Part shown: one piece after another, positions 44,638 to 53,905 of the stretch
Numbering within the stretch: the first letter of the stretch is position 1
How the letters are laid out: the number at the start of each line of letters is the position of its first letter
Source of the DNA: Clostridium_AD sp036569345
GTDB taxonomy: Bacteria; Bacillota; Clostridia; Clostridiales; Clostridiaceae
Direction: 5' to 3'
Assembly: GCF_036569345.1 (NCBI RefSeq)
Contig: NZ_DATCQT010000070.1
Coordinates: 1 to 64,000 of the forward strand
DNA length: 64,000 bases
Position numbers and translations under genes: made by a program
Notes under the pieces: generated by a model
The model's input: the letters and a program-made list of their open reading frames with translations, nothing else
Told to the model about the DNA's origin: nothing
Database searches by the model: none

Positions 44638-45186
44638 ATGAGCAAAATAACTTTAGTAACTGGTGGAAGTCGAAGTGGTAAAAGCAGTTTTGCTGAAAGT
44701 TTCTTCAAAAATGTCGATGATGTTTTATATATTGCCACGGCAATAGTTACAGACGTGGAAATGGAAGATAGAATTAAAAAACATATAGATAGTAGAAATT
44801 CAAAATGGACAACTTTTGAAGGATTTTTTGATTTAGATAAAGCTATTGAAAAATATGATATAGAAAATATATTGCTTGATTGTGTTACCATTATGACAAC
44901 TAACTTAATGTTTAAGGAGAAAATAGATTTTGATAATATATCTATGGAAGAAGTAGATGATTTATTTAATGATATAAAAATTCAGTTTGAAAAACTTATA
45001 TTAAAAGCCAAAGAAACTAATAAAAATTTAATTATGGTAACTAATGAAGTAGGACTTGGACTTGTTCCAGAGAGTAAGCTTAGTAGAATATTTAGGGATA
45101 TAGCTGGATATGTAAATCAATTTTTAGCAAGTCAAAGTGATGAGGTATATCTAGTTTGTTGTGGATTGCCACTGAAATTAAAATAA
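44638..45186 (+). CDS. cobU: Adenosylcobinamide kinase / guanylyltransferase
   Basis: Phosphorylates adenosylcobinamide and transfers GMP to make GDP-cobinamide. 182 residues. P-loop VTGGSRSGKSSFAES at the N-terminus; YIATAIVTDVEMEDRIKKH; LIMVTNEVGLGLVPES near residue 135. Ribosome site AGGAGG. Cotranscribed with cobC (11-bp gap) and cobS. Confidence 0.95.
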   Translation: MSKITLVTGGSRSGKSSFAESFFKNVDDVLYIATAIVTDVEMEDRIKKHIDSRNSKWTTFEGFFDLDKAIEKYDIENILLDCVTIMTTNLMFKEKIDFDNISMEEVDDLFNDIKIQFEKLILKAKETNKNLIMVTNEVGLGLVPESKLSRIFRDIAGYVNQFLASQSDEVYLVCCGLPLKLK

Positions 45187-45230
45187 ACATAACTGTTTAG
45201 GAAAGAGGTGAGGTTTGCAAGGATAAGTCT

Positions 45231-45998
45231 TTGCAAGCAGATAAAATGAGAGAATATTTAAATGATTTTTTGCTTTTTTTTCAGTTTTTCACACGTATAC
45301 CTATAAATAAAAGTTTAAAGTGTGAAAAAGAAAACTTTAAGCGTGGGTCTATATTTTTCCCTGTGGTAGGATTATTTATAGGAATTATACAATTTTTAGT
45401 TTATTATATATTAATAAAAGTGCTGCCAGTGAATATTACTGCGGTATTTGTAGTTATTATACCAATAGTTATCACTGGAGGATTACATGTGGATGGGCTT
45501 GGAGATACATGTGATGGCTTCTTTTCATTAAAAGGAGACAAATATAAAATAATAGAAGTTATGAAAGACAGCTCAGTAGGAACCTATGCCACTATTGCTA
45601 TAGTATTTGACATGTTAGCGCGTTATGCTGCGGTGAGCACTATAATAGAAATGAATTTACCACTCATATTAATTGCAACTCCAATAATTGCAAGATTTAC
45701 TGTGGTTTTTATATCTTTCATTGGAAAAAATGCTAAAGAAACAGGTTCAGGTAACATATTTATTGGAAATATTGATGTAAAAAGGATAGTAATTGCAGGT
45801 ACTATTACTATTATACTTGGAACCTCATTAATAGGATTTAATAAAAGTGTTATATTGATAATTGCAGGTTTATGTTTAAGTTTCTTATTTAATAAGTTTT
45901 GTGAGAGTAAAATCACTGGGCTTACAGGTGATAGCTTGGGAGCTAATAATGAATTAGTTGAAATTCTAACAATGATTTTATTTATAGCAATGAAATAA
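45231..45998 (+). CDS. cobS: Adenosylcobinamide-GDP ribazoletransferase (cobalamin synthase)
   Basis: Last assembly step: joins GDP-cobinamide and alpha-ribazole at the membrane. 255 residues with five or six membrane segments. Seen: LLFFQFFTRIPI, IVITGGLHVDGLGDTCDGFFS (the conserved acidic loop) and MKDSSVGTYATIAIV. I take the TTG at 45231, which has AAGGA 7 nt upstream; the ATG at 45246 is a possible alternative. REP elements follow. Confidence 0.92.
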   Translation: MQADKMREYLNDFLLFFQFFTRIPINKSLKCEKENFKRGSIFFPVVGLFIGIIQFLVYYILIKVLPVNITAVFVVIIPIVITGGLHVDGLGDTCDGFFSLKGDKYKIIEVMKDSSVGTYATIAIVFDMLARYAAVSTIIEMNLPLILIATPIIARFTVVFISFIGKNAKETGSGNIFIGNIDVKRIVIAGTITIILGTSLIGFNKSVILIIAGLCLSFLFNKFCESKITGLTGDSLGANNELVEILTMILFIAMK

Positions 45999-46032
45999 GC
46001 TAAGGGTTGAGGGGCTAAGCTGGGCATTAGTT

Positions 46033-46135
46033 GGGACGGTTAATAACTAATGTCTTTTGTTTTGTCATAGTTTGGGACGGTTAACAATTAATTAGCTTTG
46101 TCTTGGCTTAAGTTTGGGACGGTTAACAATTAATT
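46033..46135 (+). repeat. Three direct REP-like elements, left flank of the RAYT gene
   Basis: Copies at 46033-46051, 46074-46093 and 46116-46135, in plus orientation, ending about 100 bp from the RAYT stop codon. The remaining gap to 46236 has no other feature. Confidence 0.82.
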
Positions 46136-46236
46136 ACAACTTATATAGGGAGGCTTGTCCACTGTTTATGAATTAAATATAATTTCTATAAACTCAAAAA
46201 TTTTATGAATTACACTGATACAGGAATTATTTATTA

Positions 46237-47160
46237 TTAAGCATAACATTTAATAAAATCATCAATAATATTTTCATACTCTTCATTTGTTCCAATTAAG
46301 TCTATACCAATAGTGCTTAATTTAGATACCCTAGACTGAGTGATGTTTCCAAGCGTGCTGCATATCTCTCTTGATTTAAAATTGCAGAAACTCCTCATTA
46401 AAACAACTGTTAAAGCCTTTGCAATTACAAACTTTCTACTGTACTTTGTATAAAGTTGAAGCTTTGATATATTCATTTTTAATGCTATAAATTCTATTAT
46501 ATCTTCTTGCTTAAAGTTGCGTACCAGTATCTTTCTTTCACTTTTATACTCTGTTTTTCCATTTTCTAAGTCATCTTTAAATTCATTTTCTTCTTTTGAT
46601 TTTTCTTTATTAGCCCTAAAAAGAAGGCCAAAGTAAGTTTTCCTTGCACTTTTAAGGGTATTTCCAAACAGACTCATTACAAACACATAATCTACTAGGT
46701 TAAATAAATCTTGTGTTTTACCTAAAAATATTGATAGACTAGAAAAAACATATTTTTCAGGACAATCTTTATATTCAATTATATCTGTAGGATTATTGTG
46801 CAAATAAAGAGATAAGGTCTTTAAATACCTATCATTGTGAACTATTTTGCTTTTAAATCTATCTTTAAAAAGAGGACCTTGCCTTTTATATTTTCTATTA
46901 AAGTACATTGCATAAGAAAAATTTATTCCATGCATTACTTTTGATATATCAGAACCATTAGCATCAACCATTAAATGTGCATGGTTATCCATTAGGCAGT
47001 ACCCGTAAATCTTAAAATTATGGAGAGTCTTATATTTCTTTATAAGCAATAAATACCTTTTCTTATCCTCATCATCCTTGAATAAAGGCACTTCGCTGAT
47101 ACTTTTGCACATAATATGAAATACAGACTCATCTGTTTTTACTCTTGCTGTTCTTGGCAC
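46237..47160 (-). CDS. REP-associated tyrosine transposase (RAYT, Y1 HUH family)
   Basis: A 307-residue protein related to IS200/IS605 TnpA. N-terminal PRTARVKTDESVFHIMCKS; HUH motif in DNHAHLMV (about residues 58-65; two histidines two apart); tyrosine in the LYLHNNP segment (about residue 124). The C-terminal half (residues 190-307) is a Lys-rich extension with helix-turn-helix character, ending near SKLSTIGIDLIG. GTG start with GGAGAGGTG. It is bracketed by GGGACGG-type repeats in opposite orientations (46033-46135 and 47253-47273). RAYTs are single-copy, usually immobile relatives of transposases tied to REP repeats; the association with the repeats here is by position. Confidence 0.88.
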   Translation of the reverse strand: MPRTARVKTDESVFHIMCKSISEVPLFKDDEDKKRYLLLIKKYKTLHNFKIYGYCLMDNHAHLMVDANGSDISKVMHGINFSYAMYFNRKYKRQGPLFKDRFKSKIVHNDRYLKTLSLYLHNNPTDIIEYKDCPEKYVFSSLSIFLGKTQDLFNLVDYVFVMSLFGNTLKSARKTYFGLLFRANKEKSKEENEFKDDLENGKTEYKSERKILVRNFKQEDIIEFIALKMNISKLQLYTKYSRKFVIAKALTVVLMRSFCNFKSREICSTLGNITQSRVSKLSTIGIDLIGTNEEYENIIDDFIKCYA

Positions 47161-47252
47161 AGATAATCACCTCTCCTTATAAACTATTCTTTAAATTATT
47201 CCCTGTGGAGTGGGATGATATTCATATACTTCTTTTTTTTGAGTTAATAGTT

Positions 47253-47273
47253 CAATTAGTCGTTAACCGTCCC
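47253..47273 (-). repeat. REP-like element, right flank of the RAYT gene
   Basis: One minus-orientation copy, so the transposase gene lies between opposed repeats. The rest of the gap to the riboswitch has C-rich, T-poor sequence without a gene. Confidence 0.78.
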
Positions 47274-47375
47274 ACCCTCTTACCACCCTCTTAACCCTTT
47301 TTAACCTCCCTCCATTTTTTAAAATATTGACACCGCCACATAATTATAATAAACTAATAGTACAATAGAATAGAA

Positions 47376-47511
47376 TTTTAGGTGCCTAGAATATTAGGTG
47401 AAAAGGGAATGCGGTTTAAATCCGCAGCAGCCCCCGCTACTGTAATTGAGAAATCAAAAGCCAGGAGACCTGCCTAAATGATGTTAACAAAGCTTTCGGA
47501 GGGAAAGAACT
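47376..47511 (+). ncRNA. Cobalamin riboswitch 2 (upstream of cbiK)
   Basis: Compact B12 aptamer with the same blocks as switch 1: TTTTAGGTGCC, GGTGAAAAGGGAATGCGGT, CCGCAGCAGCCCCCGCTACTG, the B12 box AGCCAGGAGACCTGCC and CTTTCGGAGGGAAAGAAC. It lacks the long insertions of switch 1. TTGACA occurs upstream at 47327-47332 but the matching -10 is unclear. Confidence 0.96.
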
Positions 47512-47544
47512 TTTTAATGTAGTTAATTTAATTATGAATTAATT

Positions 47545-47581
47545 AAAAAGTAGTCGCTATCTTAAGTTGACTATTTTTTTG
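47545..47581 (+). terminator. Riboswitch-controlled terminator before cbiK
   Basis: AAAAGTAGTC pairs with GACTATTTTT (one wobble), followed by a T-run of seven. Confidence 0.75.
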
Positions 47582-47649
47582 TTTTTTGAAAATATATTAC
47601 TAACAGAGATTGTTCTAAATTTTAAAATAATAGATAAGGTGGAAAACAA

Positions 47650-48483
47650 ATGAAGAAGGCAATTTTAGTTGTAAGTTTTGGATCAACATATGAAGATGCA
47701 AGAAAAGTAACTATTGATAAAATAGAAGAAAAAATAAAACATACCTTTGCGGATTATGATATAAGAAGAGCATTTACATCCCATATTGTTCTTAAAGTGC
47801 TTAAAAACAGGGATAATATTCATATAGATACTCCAGAGGAAGCTTTGGAAAAGTTACAAAATGAAGGGTATAACGAAGTAATAGTTCAGCCTTTGCATGT
47901 TATTCCTGGTGTGGAATTCGATTATGTAAATAATGTAGTAAATCAATATAAAAAAGCTAAAACATTTGAAAGTATTGTGGTAGGAAGACCTCTTATATGT
48001 TTTAAGGGAGAAGAGGATGGCGTGCCAGATGATTATTCAATAATGTTAGACTCTCTGTCAAATCAGTTGCCACAAAACGACACAGTAATTTTAATGGGAC
48101 ATGGTACAAATCATATTGCAAATGCAGTATATTGCTGCTTTGAAAGTGTTTTAAGAGATAGAGGATTTATTAATGTTCATGTAGCAACAGTTGAGGGATA
48201 CCCAACTTTAGATAGAGTGATACCTAATGTTAAAGCTCAGGGAAGCAAAGAAGTTACCTTAATGCCACTACTTTTAGTAGCAGGAGATCACGCCAAAAAT
48301 GACATGGCAGGAGACACGGAAGACTCATGGAAAAGCATTTTAGAGGCAGAAGGTTTTAAAGTTAATATATATCTGCATGGGTTAGGCGAAAATATAGGCG
48401 TTCAAGATATTTATATACAACATATTCATGATGTAATTAATGAAAAATTTAAGAATGTAGGAAAAACGCATAAGGGTCTTTAA
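47650..48483 (+). CDS. cbiK: Sirohydrochlorin cobaltochelatase
   Basis: Inserts cobalt into sirohydrochlorin without ATP, the entry to the anaerobic pathway. 277 residues. Seen: ILVVSFGSTYEDAR, the metal-site His in VQPLHVIPGVEFD and LMGHGTNH, and PLLLVAGDHAKNDMAGD. No signal peptide. First gene after riboswitch 2; cobD follows at 85 bp. Confidence 0.95.
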   Translation: MKKAILVVSFGSTYEDARKVTIDKIEEKIKHTFADYDIRRAFTSHIVLKVLKNRDNIHIDTPEEALEKLQNEGYNEVIVQPLHVIPGVEFDYVNNVVNQYKKAKTFESIVVGRPLICFKGEEDGVPDDYSIMLDSLSNQLPQNDTVILMGHGTNHIANAVYCCFESVLRDRGFINVHVATVEGYPTLDRVIPNVKAQGSKEVTLMPLLLVAGDHAKNDMAGDTEDSWKSILEAEGFKVNIYLHGLGENIGVQDIYIQHIHDVINEKFKNVGKTHKGL

Positions 48484-48568
48484 AAATCTGAATAATACTG
48501 GTGGATCCTAGTTTAAGTAGACTAAATTACAGGTGGACCGAAGTTCGAAGTAGAGAGGAAGGTATTCA

Positions 48569-49681
48569 ATGATACATGGTGGAGATGTTTATACTAATGG
48601 ATTGCTTGAGGGACGAGAATTAATAGATTATAGCTCCAACATAAATCCATTGGGGGTGCCTAAAAGCTTCAGTGATAACATTGGTAAGGCTGTAAGTGCT
48701 TTAACAAGGTATCCAGATATTCAATATAGGGATGTATTAAAAGCCTTAAAAAAATACACTGATTGTCCTGAAGGGTATTTTGTTTTAGGGAATGGTGCAG
48801 CAGAAATAATTGATTTAGTTATATCTTGTTATAAAAGTTTATTAATTGTGGTACCGTCATTTGTAGAGTATGAAATTAATGCTAAAAAGTGGAATTGTAA
48901 TATAGAGTATTCATATTTAAAAGAGAAAATTAATGAGACCGGTTTATTAAACCATGAATACGATGAACTTATCCTTGATTATGAAGACATTCTAAATAAA
49001 TTGAAAAAGGTAGAAGGCCTTATAATAGGCAATCCTAATAATCCTAATGGCAATATTATAGATAAAGCACAGTTTCAAAGAATTCTTGAATATTGTGAGA
49101 GTAATGGGAAAGTAATAATAATAGATGAGGCGTTTATAGAATTTACAGGAGATACGTTACATAGTTTCTCATCTAAAGTAAAAACTTACAAATGTTTATT
49201 TATAATAAGAGCTTTAACTAAATTCTTTGCAATGCCTGGCATAAGATTTGGATATGGAATAAGTAGTAATGCTAATTTGGTAAAGAATATAAAAGAAAAA
49301 CAAAATCCTTGGAACATAAATTGTTTTGCAGAACTTGCCGCATGCCATGTGTTAAAGGATGAGGAATACATTAAAAAAAGCAAAGAATGGATAAGTTGCG
49401 AAAGGCCAAGATTCCTAAAGTCATTGAAAAATATTTCATTTATAGAAAAAGTATTTTTAACCTATGGAAATTATGTATTGTGCAAATTAAGTGGATCTGC
49501 TCTTGAAAAAGGACTGACCTCAGAGGAATTGTACAAACTATGCCTAGCTCAAGGTTTTGTAATAAGAAAAGTAGAAAATTTTAGGGGACTGGATAATCAG
49601 TATATAAGACTAGCTATTAAGGATAGTGTTAGAAATGAAAAATTGATAGCGGCTTTTGAAAATCTTAGAGTTGAGAGCTAA
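48569..49681 (+). CDS. cobD: Threonine-phosphate decarboxylase
   Basis: PLP enzyme that decarboxylates threonine phosphate to (R)-1-aminopropan-2-yl phosphate, used by CbiB. 370 residues, aminotransferase class I fold: MIHGGDVYTNGLLEG, NINPLGVPKSF, GLIIGNPNNPNG (nucleotide/PLP loop) and the lysine in RALTKFFAMPGIRFGYG. Histidinol-phosphate aminotransferase is the nearest alternative; the operon context favours the decarboxylase. Confidence 0.92.
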   Translation: MIHGGDVYTNGLLEGRELIDYSSNINPLGVPKSFSDNIGKAVSALTRYPDIQYRDVLKALKKYTDCPEGYFVLGNGAAEIIDLVISCYKSLLIVVPSFVEYEINAKKWNCNIEYSYLKEKINETGLLNHEYDELILDYEDILNKLKKVEGLIIGNPNNPNGNIIDKAQFQRILEYCESNGKVIIIDEAFIEFTGDTLHSFSSKVKTYKCLFIIRALTKFFAMPGIRFGYGISSNANLVKNIKEKQNPWNINCFAELAACHVLKDEEYIKKSKEWISCERPRFLKSLKNISFIEKVFLTYGNYVLCKLSGSALEKGLTSEELYKLCLAQGFVIRKVENFRGLDNQYIRLAIKDSVRNEKLIAAFENLRVES

Positions 49682-49688
49682 AACATGA

Positions 49689-49752
49689 GGGACAGTTAAC
49701 AATTAATTAAACTTAAGTAAATCAAAGCCCGAGGGACGGTTAACAATTAATT
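49689..49752 (+). repeat. Two direct REP-like elements before cbiA
   Basis: 49689-49708 (GGGACAGTTAAC... variant) and 49733-49752, plus orientation. Confidence 0.8.
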
Positions 49753-49792
49753 GAACTTATAGATGCTACTCCACAAAAGGATGTGAATATAA

Positions 49793-51193
49793 ATGAAAAG
49801 CATAGTTATAGCTTCAAATTCCAGTGGTGGCGGTAAAACAACAGTAACACTGGGAATTATGAAAGCATTAAAAAATAGAGGCTTCGATGTACAGGGGTAT
49901 AAAGTTGGCCCTGATTATATAGACTCAGCTTTTCATACAAAGATAACAGGTAAAGATTCAAGGAATTTGGACTTGTTTCTTATGGGAGAGGATGGGGTTA
50001 AGGCTAGCTTTTCTAGAGGATGCGGAGATCTAGCAGTAGTTGAAGGCGTTATGGGTTTATATGATGGAAAAGGGATAGATACATCCTATTCTACATATCA
50101 CATATCAAAGGTTCTAGATTTGCCTATAATACTTGTATTATCCCCAAAGGCCCAAGTAGCAACCTTTTGTGCAGAAATAAATGGGATTGTAAATTTTAAA
50201 GACGCTTTGATAAAAGGCATAATACTAAACAACATAACAGAAAGTTATTATAGGTTGCTTAAGGCGGCAATTAATAAAAATTGTAATGTGGAGGTTTTAG
50301 GTTATCTTCCGAAAGATGAGAGATTAAGTTTAAAAAGCAGGCATTTAGGGCTAATTCAAAGTAGTGAAATAGAAGACTTAGAGGGAAAAATTGAAATATG
50401 CGCTTTGCTATTAGAAAAACATTTGGATATGGAATTATTATTAGAACAGTTTAAGGAAAGTGAAAAGTATGATGATAATTTTCATATTGAGAATAAGGGA
50501 AAAAGAATGGCTGTAGCCTATGACAAAGCTTTTAGTTTTTATTATAAAGAAAATTTAGAACTTCTAGGGGAAATGGGCGATGTTATATACTTTAGCCCAA
50601 TTGCTGATAAAGAACTGCCTAGTAATATTGACTTCCTTTATCTAGGTGGGGGTTACCCTGAAGTATTTATAGAGGAACTAAGTAAAAATAAATCAATGCT
50701 TTATAGTATAAATAAAGCTCTTGAAAATGGACTTCACTGTTATGCGGAATGTGGAGGCTTGATGTACCTTACTTTAGGAGAAAAAACTTTAGTGGAAAAA
50801 CCATTAGGGGATAGAGCATTAGGTGGAAGACTATCAGAACAAACAACTCTTGGGGAAAATCAACAGGAGGAAGATCAATTAGATCATAATACCGTTGGTT
50901 TTTTCAATGGGTATTATACCTTAACTAAAAAACTTCAGAATTTTGGATATGCAAAAATAAAAACAGAGATAGAAAATAATATTTTACCCAAAAATATCAG
51001 TATAAATTGTCATGAGTTTCATAAATCCTTTGTTAATTTACCAGAAATAAAGGTATTTAAGCTTTCTAAAGAGGTTTATGACGGGAGCCAGAAAAATTGG
51101 TTATGTGGATATATTAAAAGAAATACTATAGCGGTATATGGACATGTACACTTTTTTGGAAACTTACAATGGTTCGGGGCAATTTTTAAATAG
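49793..51193 (+). CDS. cbiA: Cobyrinic acid a,c-diamide synthase
   Basis: Glutamine-dependent amidation of the a and c carboxylates of cobyrinic acid. 466 residues. P-loop SNSSGGGKTTVTLG at the start, KVGPDYIDSAFH, and the amidotransferase Cys in CYAECGGLMYL (about residue 321). Unusual: a low-complexity Gly/Leu/Asp/Gln-rich insertion of about 30 residues (LGDRALGGRL, TLGENQQEEDQ) follows at about residues 335-365 before NTVGFFNGYYTL, near the active site. Ribosome site AAAGGATG. Confidence 0.95.
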   Translation: MKSIVIASNSSGGGKTTVTLGIMKALKNRGFDVQGYKVGPDYIDSAFHTKITGKDSRNLDLFLMGEDGVKASFSRGCGDLAVVEGVMGLYDGKGIDTSYSTYHISKVLDLPIILVLSPKAQVATFCAEINGIVNFKDALIKGIILNNITESYYRLLKAAINKNCNVEVLGYLPKDERLSLKSRHLGLIQSSEIEDLEGKIEICALLLEKHLDMELLLEQFKESEKYDDNFHIENKGKRMAVAYDKAFSFYYKENLELLGEMGDVIYFSPIADKELPSNIDFLYLGGGYPEVFIEELSKNKSMLYSINKALENGLHCYAECGGLMYLTLGEKTLVEKPLGDRALGGRLSEQTTLGENQQEEDQLDHNTVGFFNGYYTLTKKLQNFGYAKIKTEIENNILPKNISINCHEFHKSFVNLPEIKVFKLSKEVYDGSQKNWLCGYIKRNTIAVYGHVHFFGNLQWFGAIFK

Positions 51194-51206
51194 GGCATTT
51201 AGGTTG

Positions 51207-51306
51207 ATTAGTTGTTACCTGTCCCCAGCTTATTCTAGTCTAATTAATTGTTAACCGTCCCAACCCGACTTAGGCTAATTAGGTCAATTAGTTGTTAACC
51301 GTCCCC
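51207..51306 (-). repeat. Three REP-like elements, minus orientation, before cbiC
   Basis: 51207-51226 (ending CCTGTCCCC), 51241-51261 and 51285-51306. All read as ...GTTGTTAACCGTCCC, opposite to the copies upstream of cbiA. Confidence 0.82.
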
Positions 51307-51344
51307 GCTTAATTCCCACTTAATTAAAAAAAGGAGATTAAATT

Positions 51345-51971
51345 ATGGATTATATAAAAATTCCTATGGATATAGAAAAGAAAAGTTTTGAAATTATTGG
51401 AGAAGAAATGGGAGAACATAATTTTTCAGATAGAGAGCTTTCAATAATAAAAAGAGTAATACATACTACTGCAGATTTTGATTATAAAAACATAGTTTAT
51501 ATTAGGGATGGAGCAATAGACGCAGCTGTAGAGTTACTTAAAAAAGGAACGACTATATATACTGATACAAAAATGGCATTGGCAGGTATAAATAAAAAAG
51601 CTCTTAAAGATTTAAATTGTCAAGCAGTATGTTATGTAAGTGATGAAAAGGTGGCAGAGATAGCAAAGGCAAGGCAGATAACACGTTCTATGGCCGCAGT
51701 TGAGAAAGCAGTAGAGGATGGAGTGGAATTCTTCATATTTGGTAATGCACCTACAGCTTTATTTAGATTGAAGGAACTAATTGAACAAGGAAAATGTAAT
51801 GCTAAATTTATATTGGCAGCACCTATTGGATTTGTTGGAGCTGCAGAATCAAAGAAAGAAATTGAAAAATTGGACCTTCCAATGATTGTTGTGCGAGGAA
51901 GAAAAGGTGGAAGCACAGTGGCTGCATCTATTTTAAATGCACTGATGTATATGATAGTAGATAGAAGTTAG
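51345..51971 (+). CDS. cbiC: Cobalt-precorrin-8 methylmutase
   Basis: Shifts the C11 methyl to C12 to give cobyrinic acid. 208 residues, normal. Catalytic His in VIHTTADFDY (about residue 41); the FGNAPTALFRL and APIGFVGAAESK segments are family hallmarks. Ribosome site AAAGGAG. Downstream of three REP elements, before cbiD. Confidence 0.95.
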   Translation: MDYIKIPMDIEKKSFEIIGEEMGEHNFSDRELSIIKRVIHTTADFDYKNIVYIRDGAIDAAVELLKKGTTIYTDTKMALAGINKKALKDLNCQAVCYVSDEKVAEIAKARQITRSMAAVEKAVEDGVEFFIFGNAPTALFRLKELIEQGKCNAKFILAAPIGFVGAAESKKEIEKLDLPMIVVRGRKGGSTVAASILNALMYMIVDRS

Positions 51972-52041
51972 CACACAACTGGAGTTTCATAGTTATTAGG
52001 TATTTAAAATAAATAAGAAACTTATCAGGAGGTAAATAACT

Positions 52042-53124
52042 ATGCTTGATTTATATATTAATTTTAATGGTAAAAAGCTTAGATGTGGATATACAACTGG
52101 ATCTTGCGCAGCGGGGGCAGCAAAAGCGGCAACGCAAATTTTGTTTTACGATAATGAAATAGATGAAATAAGGATAGACACCCCAAAAGGTATAGAATTA
52201 TTACTTCCAATATATAAGGTAGTAATGGGAGAAAACTATGTTGAATGCTGCATTATAAAAGATGCTGGAGACGACCCTGATGCAACTAATGGTATGGAAA
52301 TCTGGGCAAGGGCTGAGAAATCAGAATCAGGATATACTTTAAAAGGTGGAAAAGGCGTCGGAATAGTTAGAGGAGAAGGATTGTACGTACCTAAAGGTGA
52401 ATGGGCAATAAATCCAGTACCTAGAAAAATGATAGAGAAAGAAGTAAAAGAGGTGCTCCCGAAAGAGGCCGGGGTTACAATAACTATATTTGTACCCAAG
52501 GGGGAAGAGGTAGCCAAGAAAACATTTAATCCTAGATTAGGAATTGAGGGTGGTATATCAATACTCGGAACTACTGGCATTGTGACACCGATGTCAGAGG
52601 AAGCTCTCACAGAATCTATTCATTTAGAAATATGTCAAAAGGTTGCTGCAGGCCACAAAAATCTCACCCTAGTTTTTGGTAATATGGGAGAAGATATGGC
52701 AAAGAAGATGGGACTTAAAGCTGATAATATAGTAATGATTTCAAACTATATAGGTTTTGCACTTAACAGTTGCATGGAGAAAAAAGTAGAAAAGATTGTG
52801 CTGGTAGGGCATATAGGAAAGGCTTGCAAAATAGCAGCGGGATGTTTTCAAACTCACAGCAGAGTATGTGATGTGAGGCTTGAAGTTATAGCTTTAGAGT
52901 TAGCATTAATGGGAGCACCTACTGACATTGTAAATAAGGTATATAAGGAAAAAACTACTGAGGGAGCAATAAAGTTATTAGGTGACGATTATAATGATAT
53001 ATATGAAAATATTGCAAATAAGATAAAGAAAAGATTATTCCAGTATACTTATGAAACAATTCCAGCAGAAGTAGTTATGTTTTCTATGAATAAGGGAATT
53101 CTGTGGGACACCAGGAAAGAATAA
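52042..53124 (+). CDS. cbiD: Cobalt-precorrin-5B C1-methyltransferase
   Basis: SAM-dependent methylation at C1. 360 residues. CbiD family start: LRCGYTTGSCAAGAAKAA; then DDPDATNG and GTTGIVTPMSEEAL. Ribosome site AGGAGG. REP elements follow its stop codon. Confidence 0.95.
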   Translation: MLDLYINFNGKKLRCGYTTGSCAAGAAKAATQILFYDNEIDEIRIDTPKGIELLLPIYKVVMGENYVECCIIKDAGDDPDATNGMEIWARAEKSESGYTLKGGKGVGIVRGEGLYVPKGEWAINPVPRKMIEKEVKEVLPKEAGVTITIFVPKGEEVAKKTFNPRLGIEGGISILGTTGIVTPMSEEALTESIHLEICQKVAAGHKNLTLVFGNMGEDMAKKMGLKADNIVMISNYIGFALNSCMEKKVEKIVLVGHIGKACKIAAGCFQTHSRVCDVRLEVIALELALMGAPTDIVNKVYKEKTTEGAIKLLGDDYNDIYENIANKIKKRLFQYTYETIPAEVVMFSMNKGILWDTRKE

Positions 53125-53127
53125 GCT

Positions 53128-53187
53128 GGGACGGTTAACAACTAATGCTTGAACTAAACAAATAAGCTGGGACGGTTAACAACTATT
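53128..53187 (+). repeat. Two direct REP-like elements between cbiD and cbiE
   Basis: 53128-53146 and 53169-53187; the first begins a few bp after the cbiD stop. Confidence 0.82.
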
Positions 53188-53223
53188 AGACAAATAATAA
53201 AATTATGAAAGTGAGCAAAGTAT

Positions 53224-53829
53224 ATGGTTTATATAGTGGGAATTGGGCCTGGTAGCCCTAAATATATTATTTCCTTGGCAATAGAAACTATGGAAAAAGT
53301 TGATGTAATCATAGGATTTGAAAGAGCTGTGAAGAGTATACCTAAAATCAATGTTGAAAAGATAATAGTGAAAACGTTAAAGGATATTATGGATTATATA
53401 ACAGAAAACATAGATAAAGATATCGCCATAATAGCATCAGGTGATCCATGTTTTTATGGTATAACAAATTATATAAATAATAATTTCAAAGGTGAAATAG
53501 AGATAGTACCTGGTATTAGCTCTTTTCAATACTTAATGTGTAAGCTCAAAAAACCATGGCAAAATGCCCATTTAGGTAGTATGCATGGAAGGCAGGAAGA
53601 TTTTATAAAAATTGTTCGAGAATATGAAATATCTGTGTGGCTTACGGATAAAAATAACTCACCACAAGCTTTATGCAGAAAACTCTTTGATAATAATATT
53701 AAAGCTACGGTATATGTGGGAGAAGAATTATCATATAAGGATGAAAAAATAATAAAAGGTACAGTTGAAGAAATTAAGGATAAGGTTTTTGAAAATCTTA
53801 GTGTGGTTGTTATAGAAAATATAAATTAA
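53224..53829 (+). CDS. cbiE: Cobalt-precorrin-7 C5-methyltransferase
   Basis: Methylates C5 in the corrin ring. 201 residues. Methyltransferase signatures IVGIGPGSPKYIISLA, IIASGDPCFYGITNY and EIVPGISSFQYL. It is not fused to cbiT, which lies 35 kb away. The ribosome site before the ATG is weak. Preceded by REP elements. Confidence 0.93.
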   Translation: MVYIVGIGPGSPKYIISLAIETMEKVDVIIGFERAVKSIPKINVEKIIVKTLKDIMDYITENIDKDIAIIASGDPCFYGITNYINNNFKGEIEIVPGISSFQYLMCKLKKPWQNAHLGSMHGRQEDFIKIVREYEISVWLTDKNNSPQALCRKLFDNNIKATVYVGEELSYKDEKIIKGTVEEIKDKVFENLSVVVIENIN

Positions 53830-53905
53830 GTAGGCAAATACAAAATAAACTAGAGACTCAGTAACATGAATTTGTTTGTGACTAATTAGATATGGAGGAT
53901 TAAAC

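Noticed and set aside
48569..49681. Histidinol-phosphate aminotransferase
   Set aside because: Same fold, but operon position after cbiK and before cbiA supports threonine-phosphate decarboxylase.
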